Both the position numbers and the translations under genes were made by a program. 64,000 bases of DNA, taken from contig NC_087062.1 in the NCBI RefSeq assembly GCF_963678635.1, forward strand, positions 10,524,670 through 10,588,669, written 5' to 3'. Within the stretch, counting starts at the first letter, position 1, and every line of letters starts with the position of its first letter. This DNA comes from Symsagittifera roscoffensis (Eukaryota > Xenacoelomorpha > Acoela > Convolutidae). The notes under the pieces are model-generated. The model was not told the DNA's origin, made no database searches, and saw only the letters and a program-made list of their open reading frames with translations. Shown here piece after piece: positions 1-8,840 of this stretch.

Positions 1-1660
1 AAGTGCAGTGACCATATTTGGCAAATTTTCCTGCGGAGAATTCAAATTTTTGGACAAAATGTCATTTGGAGCATGTTTTTGAAATTTTTCTGTTTTTTTT
101 TCGGCAGGGGATCGTCCCTAAAATTAGTATATATTGGTACCGACGGCTGGTGTTTTGAACTGAGGGTTGATCAGCAATGAGTGGGTTTCGTAAAACAAAA
201 TACCAAAGGAAGAAACAATTTTCAACCAGAGAAGTAAAAGCGGTTTCTGAGAACTCTTACATCAGATTGCTTACACAAGTAAACGATTTCATCGTATCCC
301 ATTTTTTGTTACACATTTTGGTTTTCAAATTTTATTACAGTGTGTGCTTATAATATAATCCACCATCAATTAGTATCATCTCAAAGCTTTTAATCTAAAT
401 TTAAAAGATTTTTCATTAAGAATTGTAGTGAACGTAGTGGAGACTCTTATATAGGTCGTGATGATTTTTGTTTTTTTTTTCGGGAAAAGTCAAGGTTGAT
501 TTTTTTTGTTTTTCGCGGTTTGACTTTTATTTTCAAGTTCATTTATTTTCAAGTTCATTTCTTCTCCTTTGTTATAGGAAGGGAAACTCCACTATCGATA
601 AGCAAAATTGTTAAGTTCACAGTAGACGTGATCGACTTCTAATTTCGAGAGTGGAATTTAATTTTCATATTACTCAGCAGAATAACAGCCTTACCTGTTG
701 ATCCAGTTTCTCAATTTGAGTTAATTAAATCAAAAAGGGTCGATGATCGATTGTTTTTGATATTCCAAGAGCTTTAAGGTCATATATTTTGTACCAAGAG
801 CTTTAAGGTCATATACTTGGGAATTCGAAAGTTGAAGTTTTTCCAAAAAAAGGTCGATTTTTCTGTTTCATTGCGTTCATTGACTCCTTTACAATGGTCT
901 GTTGGCTATGTATGTATTGATTGTTTTTTGCGAAGTTAAAGCTGTTGGAAATAGCCTAATTGGGGCTCAGTCGTGCGCAATGTTTACCAGTTTCTATTAA
1001 CGGTTAGCGTAAACGACGAATGGTTCTGGATCGCTAAACATTGCAAGTTGAGTGAAAGCAATTAATTGGTCGTAATAGTGCGCTACTAAATCAAAAGCAT
1101 ATTTTTGTACTGAACACAGTGTGTATGAAATTTGTTAAATCCGTTAAAAAAATGGGTCATTTCAAGGGCTTAAAAAAGTTGGATGGTGTCTGTGAAGTGC
1201 AACTTTACCATTGTATGATGTAAAGGTGTTCGCTAATCTTTGAACAATTGAGACACTGATAGCTGGTTGTTGTTTAAGCGACACAGAATGTTCTGATCAA
1301 GTTGAATCAAGAAAAGAAATACAACAATGAAGAAATATGTTTTTTTTTTAGTTTTTGTTTTCTAAATTTCCTGTTATATTTCTTAGAATTGCGATTGCAA
1401 TAGATGAAAAAGCATCAAAGAGTCGTAAATTTAGTGAAAGTAGCGTTAACATATAACGTTAAATTTTAGTAGAAATTAAGTTGCAGCAGTTTTTGTCTAA
1501 TTTAGTCTTAAAATCGAATTTTTTATGACCAGTTTGTCTTGACCAACGGGGTTATAATATGATACCACATCTAACTCTATACAACTTTTCCTGTAGGTAG
1601 ACAAAATTGGCTGGAAAAAATAAAAGAACCGACGCTAATATATGGTTCCCTTCCATTCTT
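1..1660. other. Gene-poor AT-rich stretch; may hide 5' exons of the BAHD-like gene
   Basis: No long open frame or recognisable domain is visible. The N-terminal third of the BAHD-like protein encoded downstream must lie here in small exons or before the window; I could not place it. Positions about 535-910 are a diverged copy of a repeat also seen at about 12410-12740 (shared stretches include tttcaagtt, ctccactatcga and the final cattcattggctc-like end). A 21-base phrase around ccaagagctttaaggtcat is repeated at about 768 and 798. Confidence 0.6.
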
Positions 1661-2770
1661 CGAGAGTGGTCGGAATAAAGTCTATAACCGATGCATCTTG
1701 CTTGACGGCGAGGCAGCTTAATCAATCCAGCTTGAAAAAAAACATATTGCAAGTATACTTAAGGTCAGGGTCAAAACGGCGGTTGTCCGTAAATGTGGTT
1801 CATCTCGTATGTACTTTTGTCTGTAAATTGTCTTTTTCTTTGGAAACACTATACTTTAAGCCCTTAAGCGGCTTGCCTGACGTTTTATCCAAGTACTTGG
1901 TTCTGCGCAATTAAAACTAAAATGTGTGTAGCTTTTTTCTTATAGATATTTCGAGGGAGTCGCCTAAAACACATCCGTCCTTCTGGCAACGAACCAATTT
2001 TTGACCACCCTGAAATCAGAGTGATAAAATCTATGGAAGAGTTGAAAGAACTAGGAGAGGCTATGAGAGATGACCTCCTAAATGAGCCGCCACTTATTCT
2101 GAACTTTGAAGTCGACTATGACAGCTTGAAAAGAATAAAACGAGATGTCTATGCTGGAGGCTTAGAGGATGGTTTCAAAGGTAGCATTAAAGTTTCACCT
2201 TCGACAAATGATTGCTTGGTTAGTTTGATTTACAAAGCGTTCGCAGAAACTGCAATAGAGGACAAAGAAAAAAATTCAGAAAATGTTTTCCCGTTCCAAC
2301 TATCAGTTAATTCTCGCTTTAGACGAGATCCACCAGTGCGTCGCGAAGTTCTCGGAAACTTCATCCTCCTAGCGGTCATCGACCTTTCAAAAGAAGAAGC
2401 GACTAAGTTGACCTCGTTTGAAATTGCTTGCCTAATGAGAAGTGAACTTCTGAAAATGGACGAACAATACATACAGTCAAGTATTGATAAAATAGCCAGA
2501 AATGAGTTTACTCAGTTTACAAGTTTTTATCATCCAACTACAATGCGATTTACCAACTGGAATAGATATTTCGATTGGTATCCGGATACTGATTTGGGCC
2601 AAGGTAGACCGGAAAAGTTTACAACTTGTTCACGCATGTTTGAGAAATACTGCATAGTAAAACCAGCTAGAAAGGAAGGGGATTTGGATTTGACAATTTC
2701 ATTGAAAACGAGACACATGCAACAGTTTCTGAAACACGATATTGTTAAAGCGTACCTAAAGCTTCTATAA
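1661..2770 (+). CDS. BAHD-type acyltransferase-like protein, 5' partial, two exons seen
   Basis: BAHD enzymes move acyl groups from CoA thioesters to alcohols or amines; they are best known in plants and fungi. Exon a (about 1661-1752, acceptor after a pyrimidine-rich run) and exon b (1946-2770, stop TAA) join in phase 0 across a gtatac..ttatag intron. Exon a carries the segment where BAHD proteins have HxxxDG, here KSITDAS, so the catalytic His position is Lys. Exon b gives P-x-F-D-H, then NSRFRRDPP..GNF (the family's N-x-R..PP..GN stretch) and DLGQG where DFGWG is usual (Asp kept, Trp lost). The C-terminus has the family's pattern of strand plus a helix ending near residue 250 of the exon. 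The length (about 305 codons seen) is two thirds of a normal 430-480. The Lys substitution suggests a degenerate or non-acyltransferase paralogue. Upstream exons were not found. Family call fairly sure, exon a less so. Confidence 0.55.
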
Positions 2771-2839
2771 TTTGTCCCAAAAAATGATAATTTACTAAGG
2801 TCTATCTATATTTTATACCTGACTTGCAAAAATAATGGT

Positions 2840-2845
2840 AATAAA
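2840..2845 (+). terminator. AATAAA poly(A) signal of the BAHD-like gene
   Basis: A canonical AATAAA lies 70 bases after the stop at 2770 and about 250 bases before the UGGT acceptor, so the intergenic interval is very short. Confidence 0.5.
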
Positions 2846-3080
2846 ATAATATAATAATAACATGAAAAAAAAAATAACCAAGCAAGAATAACTGAAATCT
2901 GAGCGCGATTATAAGTTTTTCCGATCGATATTTTTCTATTTGAAGCTCCCCATTGCCGTTGCGCAGTGATTGAGTTAGTAGAGAAAAAAATTCAGACCTT
3001 ATAACATCAGCCGTGAACAGCAGTACTGTAAATTGCTATTATGTCTAGCCATTTTCATCGCGGTCAAAGTATTTAAGCAA

Positions 3081-3099
3081 AATGTTTTTCAGGTACAGT
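3081..3099 (+). promoter_or_regulatory. Acceptor-like AG 7 nt before the UGGT start (spliced-leader or 5'UTR-intron acceptor)
   Basis: The run atgtttttcag ends at 3092 and is followed by 7 nt (gtacagt) and then ATG at 3100. The same geometry (ctcttttcag, 7 nt, ATG) is present before RPN2. If this site is used, the ATG at 3082 lies in the removed part and residue 7 of the longest frame is the true start. This could be a trans-splice site or the 3' end of a 5'UTR intron; no SL RNA gene was seen in the window. Confidence 0.5.
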
Positions 3100-6000
3100 A
3101 TGGGAGAAGCACATAATCGTCGCTTCTCTGCGATCGGAATAATATTGAACCGGTGTGTCCTATTTTGCTCAATTATGTCATCATTTATCGCGGGCTCGCA
3201 GTCAATACCCGTGTCTGTTTCCATGGCTTCAAGATGGAGTGAAACTCCTCTGCTTCTGGAAGCTGCGCAGTTTCTAGCCAGAGACAAAAGCCAGAAGGAT
3301 TCTCTTTGGTTTTTCATTGAGTCCACAGTGTCAAAAGACTTCACAGCCAGTACGCAGTTAGATGCATACAACTGGATTTTGGACAACACGGAGTTTCTGG
3401 AAGAGAGAGTAAAAGAGTCGCTTAGTCTCTCTTTAGCTGTCAGATTTGACTCCCCGGCAATCGCCATGTACCAACAGATGAGCCGAAGTTATATCGAATC
3501 AGACTCATGTGAAGCGTTTGCAGTCGTCAAAAATTCTGTTACGTGTGACGCCAAAGAGCTGAAAGAGTTGGTGAAAACGAAAAAAGACTCAGCGCAAAGC
3601 TCGCCTCCTGTTTTTGATTTCGACCATTTATACGGTTCTAAATCGAGTAGTGAGAGTTCGCTTAATGTGATTCTATACGCAAACTTGGGCACTGAGTCGT
3701 TCAAACATTTTCACAAAGAGTTGACCCAACTTTCAGACGATGGTAGCGTTAGATACTTCTTACGGTTTTTTGTACAAAAATCGTTTAACAGCACTGTTCA
3801 TTTGTCAGGTTATGGAGTCGAATTGGCAATTAAGTCGACAGAGTATAAAGCAATTGACAGTAGTCAAGATTCAGAGAGTTCGCAAATTGAAGCTTTAGAA
3901 CAGCATTCGGTTATCAAAGGCTTCGATTTTGGTAAACTCAAACAAGCTAACCCGGACCTTAAAGACGGTCTTAATAAACTCCAGTTTCATCTGATACAAG
4001 AATCAGAAGGCTTGAAGCCTCTGAAAGTATGGGAGTTGTCGGACCTCAGTTACCAAACAGTACAAAAGTTGAAAGAAAACGAAGAACCATACGAAGCGCT
4101 TTCTGCGTTACGTGAGTACTCGCAAAATTTCCCTGTATATGCGAACGAGTTTTCAAAAATAAAAGTCTCAAAAGCTTTGAGAGATGATATAACCAATATT
4201 CAACGAGCAATTGAGTATATAGCAAATGAGGGAACTCCTTTCATGTTAATCAATGGTCTGCAAGTTGAAATTGAAACTTTGGATCCCTTTGCGTTAGTTG
4301 ACCTTCTGTATTCTGAATCGAAACTAATAACAGCACTCTTTGGTTTTGGACTTCCGTTCGAAAACATTCAACCACTGCTGAACTTGAACATTGGCGTGCA
4401 AAAAGAGGAAGATTACGCAATCGATATCAGAAGTGATGCAATCAATTATGTAAACGACCTTGAAAATGACGACAAGTATGCTAGATGGCCCAGGGCGCTG
4501 CAGTATTTGTTACAACCAACCTTTCCGGGATCTCTGAGGAAACTAGCCAGGAACATACACCACACTGTTTTCATAATTGACCCCGCAAATCCGAGTTCAA
4601 AAGCGTACATAGCTGCCGCGCAGTATTGTTTGTCAAATTCTGTTCCAACTAGAATCGGATTTGTTTTTGTGAGAGACGAGAGGAACGAAGTTAATGTAAT
4701 GATCAACAGAATTGTGGGATACTTTTTGGCTGAAGATGATCCAAACGAAGCGCTTTCGTTTCTGAAATCAGTTTATTCAGCCATTCCTAAAACGTCCGAT
4801 AATTCGATAACAGAAGAAATTTTGGAGACAAAGTTTACGGAAAAAGTGAAGTACCATGAGTTAAAAACTGTTGTCAAAGACCAAGCGTACGATTCGTACA
4901 GCACTCTTGGAAGTGAGTTTTACCAGAAATCGGGACTGGGTGCCTTGCCAGCTGTCCTGTATAATGGTAAGCCTATATCAGTCTCACATGAAGACCATCT
5001 AGATGATTTGGTTATTAGTGAGGTTTACTCTGGAACATTCTTCTGGCAAAAGGCGGTTTGGGAGAACGACGTTCATGACCGATCGAATTTACTAGATTTT
5101 GCTATGGAGCAAAGTCATGTGATGCCGAGATTGAACGATCGGGTTCTGAACAAAGACTTGTCCCGGTACCTGGAGTACGCTAAATATGATGCTACGGCGG
5201 CATTTTCCTCCTTGAGCCAACCACAAATGACTGAGTATTTGAGTAATGGCATGTTATACATTGCTAAGAAAAATCCAGAGTTTGACAAAGGCGTAACATT
5301 GTGGGTAGCTGCCAATTTTGAGGAACCAAAAGGTCGAGCTCTCACGTACCAGGCACTGAAGTACCTGAAAAAGTCAGATTCAATGAGAATCGGATTTCTG
5401 TTCAACCACGGTGATGCAAAAGAGACGTTAATAAGTGACGCTATTTTGGCAACTTTGTTGTCTCAAAACAACCAAGATGCCAAAATGTTTATTACTAAGT
5501 TGGTGAAAGAAGAGTTTGTCGCGGAACTGAAGGCTGGAAAAAGGAGTCTGAAAGATCTAGAAGTTACAGGAATGGACTCCAAAAAGTTCCATGCAACTTT
5601 CGAAGACAAGAAAAAGTTGAAAGCAGTCTACACTATGCATACCGAGTTTTGCAGCAAAGTTTTGAAAGCTAAGACGACGGACCAGATGTTGATTGCTAAT
5701 GGGAAAGTTATCGGACCTTTTCAGGGCGACGAGGTGTTTAGCTACGATGACTTTGGGCTAGTGGATAAATATATCCACGTGTTATCTGCCAAAGAAATCT
5801 CGAAAGCGTTGAAATCAATGACAAGTTTGAATCTCGAAGGAAACAAGTTGAGTGATCTGACAATGAAAATAACTTCCACTTTGCTTAAAAACGCGGCAGA
5901 AAACGAACGAGTCGAATTGCCGAAAGGCATTTTTAGAGACCGAGTTGGCGTTATACATGTACCTCCAAGAAGTCCCGAAGAACCATTCCATAAAATCTAT

Positions 6001-7761
6001 GTAGCCGTAGAACCCTTGAGCAGAGCAGCTCAAAAAGTCTCGCCAATTCTAGAACAGCTGCACAAACTTGTTAATGCTGAGATATCTGTTGTGATGAACT
6101 GCATAAAAAAGTGGTCTGAAATGCCGCAAAATAGCTTCTACAGATACGTGATGCCGGCGTCTCTTGAGTTTGATCAAAATGGCTCGATCTCAAATTCCAA
6201 ACTGGAGGCTAAGTTTACTGGATTGCCTAAAGCGACGTTGCTTACAATGAATATGCAGACACCTGAAAGCTGGCTTGTAGAAGCAGTCAGGACGCCATAC
6301 GATTTGGACAACATTTTACTGAAAGATTTAGAGGTTGACAATGTTCGCGTGAATTATGAGCTGGCTCATATTCTTCTGGAAGGACAGTGTTACGAAAAGC
6401 AGAGTGGCCAGCCGCCAAGAGGGTTGCAGTTCACGTTAGGGACAACTCAGAACCCAAAAATGTACGATACAATAGTGATGGCTAATTTGGGATATTTCCA
6501 ACTGAAAGCTAACCCTGGATCTTGGGTTCTAAAATTGAGAGAGGGCCCTTCGAAAGAGATTTATGAGATTGCTTCTACCAAAGGTACTAGTACTCCCAGC
6601 GGATCTAGTGACATCGTCGTTTCTATGAGGAGTTTCACAAATAAGTTCATCCATGTTTTTGTGAGTAAGAAGCCAGGCATGCAAAACAAAGATGTCCTGG
6701 GCGAGGTTGAGTCTGAGAAGCCGCCTAAGAATACGGGAATCTGGGATACCGTCAAATCGTCTATTTTCGGCGACGATAATTCGGAATCGAGTCGAGCGAC
6801 GTCTGATGGTGCTGGGTTACCTTGCACTGATGGCGAATCATGCCCCTCAGCTGATCAGGAATCAGAGGTACTAAATATCTTTTCAGTGGCTTCAGGTCAT
6901 CTCTATGAACGATTCATGAGAGTAATGATGGTGAGTGTTCTGAAAAACACAAAAGCACCTGTGAAGTTTTGGTTTCTTAAAAATTATCTTTCACCTTCGT
7001 TCAAAGACACTGTTGATAAAATGAAAGAATCGTACGAGTTTGATTATGAGCTAGTAGAATACAAATGGCCAAGATGGTTGAATCAACAAACTGAGAAACA
7101 GAGAATCATTTGGGGATACAAAATTCTGTTTTTGGACGTCTTATTTCCTTTGAACGTGAAGAAAATCATTTTCGTAGATGCTGACCAAGTTGTGCGTGCA
7201 GATCTAACTGAACTTCGAGATATGGATTTGGACGGTGCGCCTTACGGTTACACGCCTTTTTGTGATGACAAAAAAGAAATGGAAGGATTTCGATTCTGGA
7301 AAAGTGGATACTGGGCCAGTCATCTGGCTGGTAGGAAGTACCATATCAGCGCTTTATATGTCATTGATCTTCAGAAGTTCAGAAAAATAGCGGCTGGTGA
7401 CAGACTACGTGGTCAGTACCAGGGACTGAGTCAAGATCCGAATAGTTTGGCGAATTTGGACCAAGATTTGCCGAACAACATGATCCATCAAGTAAGAATA
7501 AAGTCACTGCCAATTGAGTGGTTATGGTGCGAAACATGGTGTTCCGATGAGTCTCTGTCTCGTGCGAAGACAATCGATTTGTGCAACAACCCTCTGACGA
7601 AAGAGCCGAAGCTGAACCGAGCGATGCGAATCGTACCCGAGTGGAAAGAATACGACTCAGAAATACGACAGATTCTTACTGGAAGCTCGAAAGCCTCCGA
7701 GGGAAAAAAGAGTGTAAAAAGCGTTGAGCCAGCAACAGACACGAAGAAAACAGAATTGTAA
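3100..7761 (+). CDS. UGGT: UDP-glucose:glycoprotein glucosyltransferase (ER folding sensor), single exon
   Basis: The enzyme adds one glucose to Man9GlcNAc2 glycans of misfolded proteins in the ER lumen so that calnexin/calreticulin rebinds them. The frame is 1553 codons from 3100 (1559 from the alternative ATG at 3082), the usual size for the family. A hydrophobic signal segment lies at about residues 9-28 (IGIILNRCVLFC..). The large N-terminal sensor follows, with thioredoxin-like-region landmarks such as RWPRALQYLLQPTFPG. The GT24 catalytic domain runs from about residue 1257 (VLNIFSVASGHLYERF) to about 1530, with the metal-binding FVDADQ (Asp1360, Asp1362), NLDQDLPN (about 1452-1459) and WLWCETWC. 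The C-terminus KTEL is a plausible KDEL-type ER retrieval signal. The whole protein is in one exon, although neighbours are cut into many; the frame is intact, so it is not a pseudogene. Confidence 0.97.
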   Translation: MGEAHNRRFSAIGIILNRCVLFCSIMSSFIAGSQSIPVSVSMASRWSETPLLLEAAQFLARDKSQKDSLWFFIESTVSKDFTASTQLDAYNWILDNTEFLEERVKESLSLSLAVRFDSPAIAMYQQMSRSYIESDSCEAFAVVKNSVTCDAKELKELVKTKKDSAQSSPPVFDFDHLYGSKSSSESSLNVILYANLGTESFKHFHKELTQLSDDGSVRYFLRFFVQKSFNSTVHLSGYGVELAIKSTEYKAIDSSQDSESSQIEALEQHSVIKGFDFGKLKQANPDLKDGLNKLQFHLIQESEGLKPLKVWELSDLSYQTVQKLKENEEPYEALSALREYSQNFPVYANEFSKIKVSKALRDDITNIQRAIEYIANEGTPFMLINGLQVEIETLDPFALVDLLYSESKLITALFGFGLPFENIQPLLNLNIGVQKEEDYAIDIRSDAINYVNDLENDDKYARWPRALQYLLQPTFPGSLRKLARNIHHTVFIIDPANPSSKAYIAAAQYCLSNSVPTRIGFVFVRDERNEVNVMINRIVGYFLAEDDPNEALSFLKSVYSAIPKTSDNSITEEILETKFTEKVKYHELKTVVKDQAYDSYSTLGSEFYQKSGLGALPAVLYNGKPISVSHEDHLDDLVISEVYSGTFFWQKAVWENDVHDRSNLLDFAMEQSHVMPRLNDRVLNKDLSRYLEYAKYDATAAFSSLSQPQMTEYLSNGMLYIAKKNPEFDKGVTLWVAANFEEPKGRALTYQALKYLKKSDSMRIGFLFNHGDAKETLISDAILATLLSQNNQDAKMFITKLVKEEFVAELKAGKRSLKDLEVTGMDSKKFHATFEDKKKLKAVYTMHTEFCSKVLKAKTTDQMLIANGKVIGPFQGDEVFSYDDFGLVDKYIHVLSAKEISKALKSMTSLNLEGNKLSDLTMKITSTLLKNAAENERVELPKGIFRDRVGVIHVPPRSPEEPFHKIYVAVEPLSRAAQKVSPILEQLHKLVNAEISVVMNCIKKWSEMPQNSFYRYVMPASLEFDQNGSISNSKLEAKFTGLPKATLLTMNMQTPESWLVEAVRTPYDLDNILLKDLEVDNVRVNYELAHILLEGQCYEKQSGQPPRGLQFTLGTTQNPKMYDTIVMANLGYFQLKANPGSWVLKLREGPSKEIYEIASTKGTSTPSGSSDIVVSMRSFTNKFIHVFVSKKPGMQNKDVLGEVESEKPPKNTGIWDTVKSSIFGDDNSESSRATSDGAGLPCTDGESCPSADQESEVLNIFSVASGHLYERFMRVMMVSVLKNTKAPVKFWFLKNYLSPSFKDTVDKMKESYEFDYELVEYKWPRWLNQQTEKQRIIWGYKILFLDVLFPLNVKKIIFVDADQVVRADLTELRDMDLDGAPYGYTPFCDDKKEMEGFRFWKSGYWASHLAGRKYHISALYVIDLQKFRKIAAGDRLRGQYQGLSQDPNSLANLDQDLPNNMIHQVRIKSLPIEWLWCETWCSDESLSRAKTIDLCNNPLTKEPKLNRAMRIVPEWKEYDSEIRQILTGSSKASEGKKSVKSVEPATDTKKTEL

Positions 7762-8833
7762 TCGATGCTTTTTTTTCCACGGCATATAGTAGGTTTCAAA
7801 AATGAAATGAGCTGTTCAAGCCGGGTAGTGTTGTTAAATGTGTATTGACAAATTGGAGCTGGTTGGCAAAGGGTCAAATTCAGTTAAATTGTTATTTAAA
7901 TGTTTATATTTAATGTGTTTACATATCTGACTTTGATATTGACATTGATTATTTGGATTTGATGCCAATTAGACGCAAATAGAACTTCTGAAATTTTGCA
8001 GTTTAATTTTTTTTTCATTTTGTCAGTGAATTCCAGTCTTGCGTACCGTAATGCTTTAATATATTTTGTCGAAGTTAAAATTATCATCCAATAGTTTTTT
8101 TCAGTTCCTAAGCTGCCATACCATATCGGGTAAAGAAGTTAAGTCATTTACGATCGATCGCCTGAAAAGGTTAAGTTCGAAGAACTTTTCTCTACTTATC
8201 ACTAGAAAAGACTTTTTGAAACAGTGTTTGGTGCCGTTTTTATTGCGAAAGAATGGGACTCGAAATTTCACGTCATGCGATCCTATATGATGTTTATTTG
8301 TCGTATCTAGTGTTGCCCAGAAAAACACCCCCCCCCCCCCCCCCCCACCACCCATCCCTCTCAATCTGAAGCTCATCCAAACTACGTGATTTGAAAATAA
8401 AACTCGTCATGTTCATTAATCAATCATTCACGATATTATCTGACTACTGCCATTTTTGCGTGTTTATTGCTAGCTTGCTTGTGTGGTCTAAATGTAGCTG
8501 TTGGTCTGCATGAAAAAAATTAATATACATGGTGGTTGTTGTACTAGCACATATGTGCTAATTCAATTCAAGCCAGTTAAACGTTTAAATAGATCGCGTC
8601 ATTGCTTTTTCTAATGATTCAGCCTAGAAGTAGGTCTGTGCCGCTTTTGTAAATGAAATGCATTTTAAGAAACTGCGATGTGCAAATCACGAAAATAAAT
8701 TTTAGTGATGGAAAATTTTGTGCCATCTCTCTGCTTTCTAACTTTTTTTGGTTATTCGTTTGATTTCTTTGTTTAAATTTTATTTTATTTTATTTTGGTT
8801 ACAACTTTATTTTGGTGATTTTTCTCTTTTCAG
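7762..8833. other. UGGT-RPN2 intergenic interval
   Basis: Contains the UGGT 3'UTR; the nearest AATAAA is at 8396-8401. A 19-base C run is at 8328-8346 and a perfect 14-bp palindrome (agcacatatgtgct) at about 8546-8559. AT-rich sequence with tttattttattt repeats precedes the RPN2 acceptor. No other gene is seen. Confidence 0.6.
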
Positions 8834-8840
8834 TTGAGAA
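8817..8840 (+). promoter_or_regulatory. Acceptor-like AG 7 nt before the RPN2 start
   Basis: The tract gatttttctcttttcag ends at 8833, then 7 nt (ttgagaa), then the ATG at 8841. The spacing is identical to that before UGGT. Candidate trans-splice acceptor or 5'UTR intron end. Confidence 0.55.

Noticed and set aside
3082-3099. First in-frame ATG at 3082 as the UGGT start
   Set aside because: It overlaps a strong acceptor-like tract whose AG sits 7 nt before the next in-frame ATG, as in RPN2. Kept only as an alternative.
3045-7877. Minus-strand and off-frame ORFs across UGGT
   Set aside because: They are shadows of a long conserved frame; none shows a domain.
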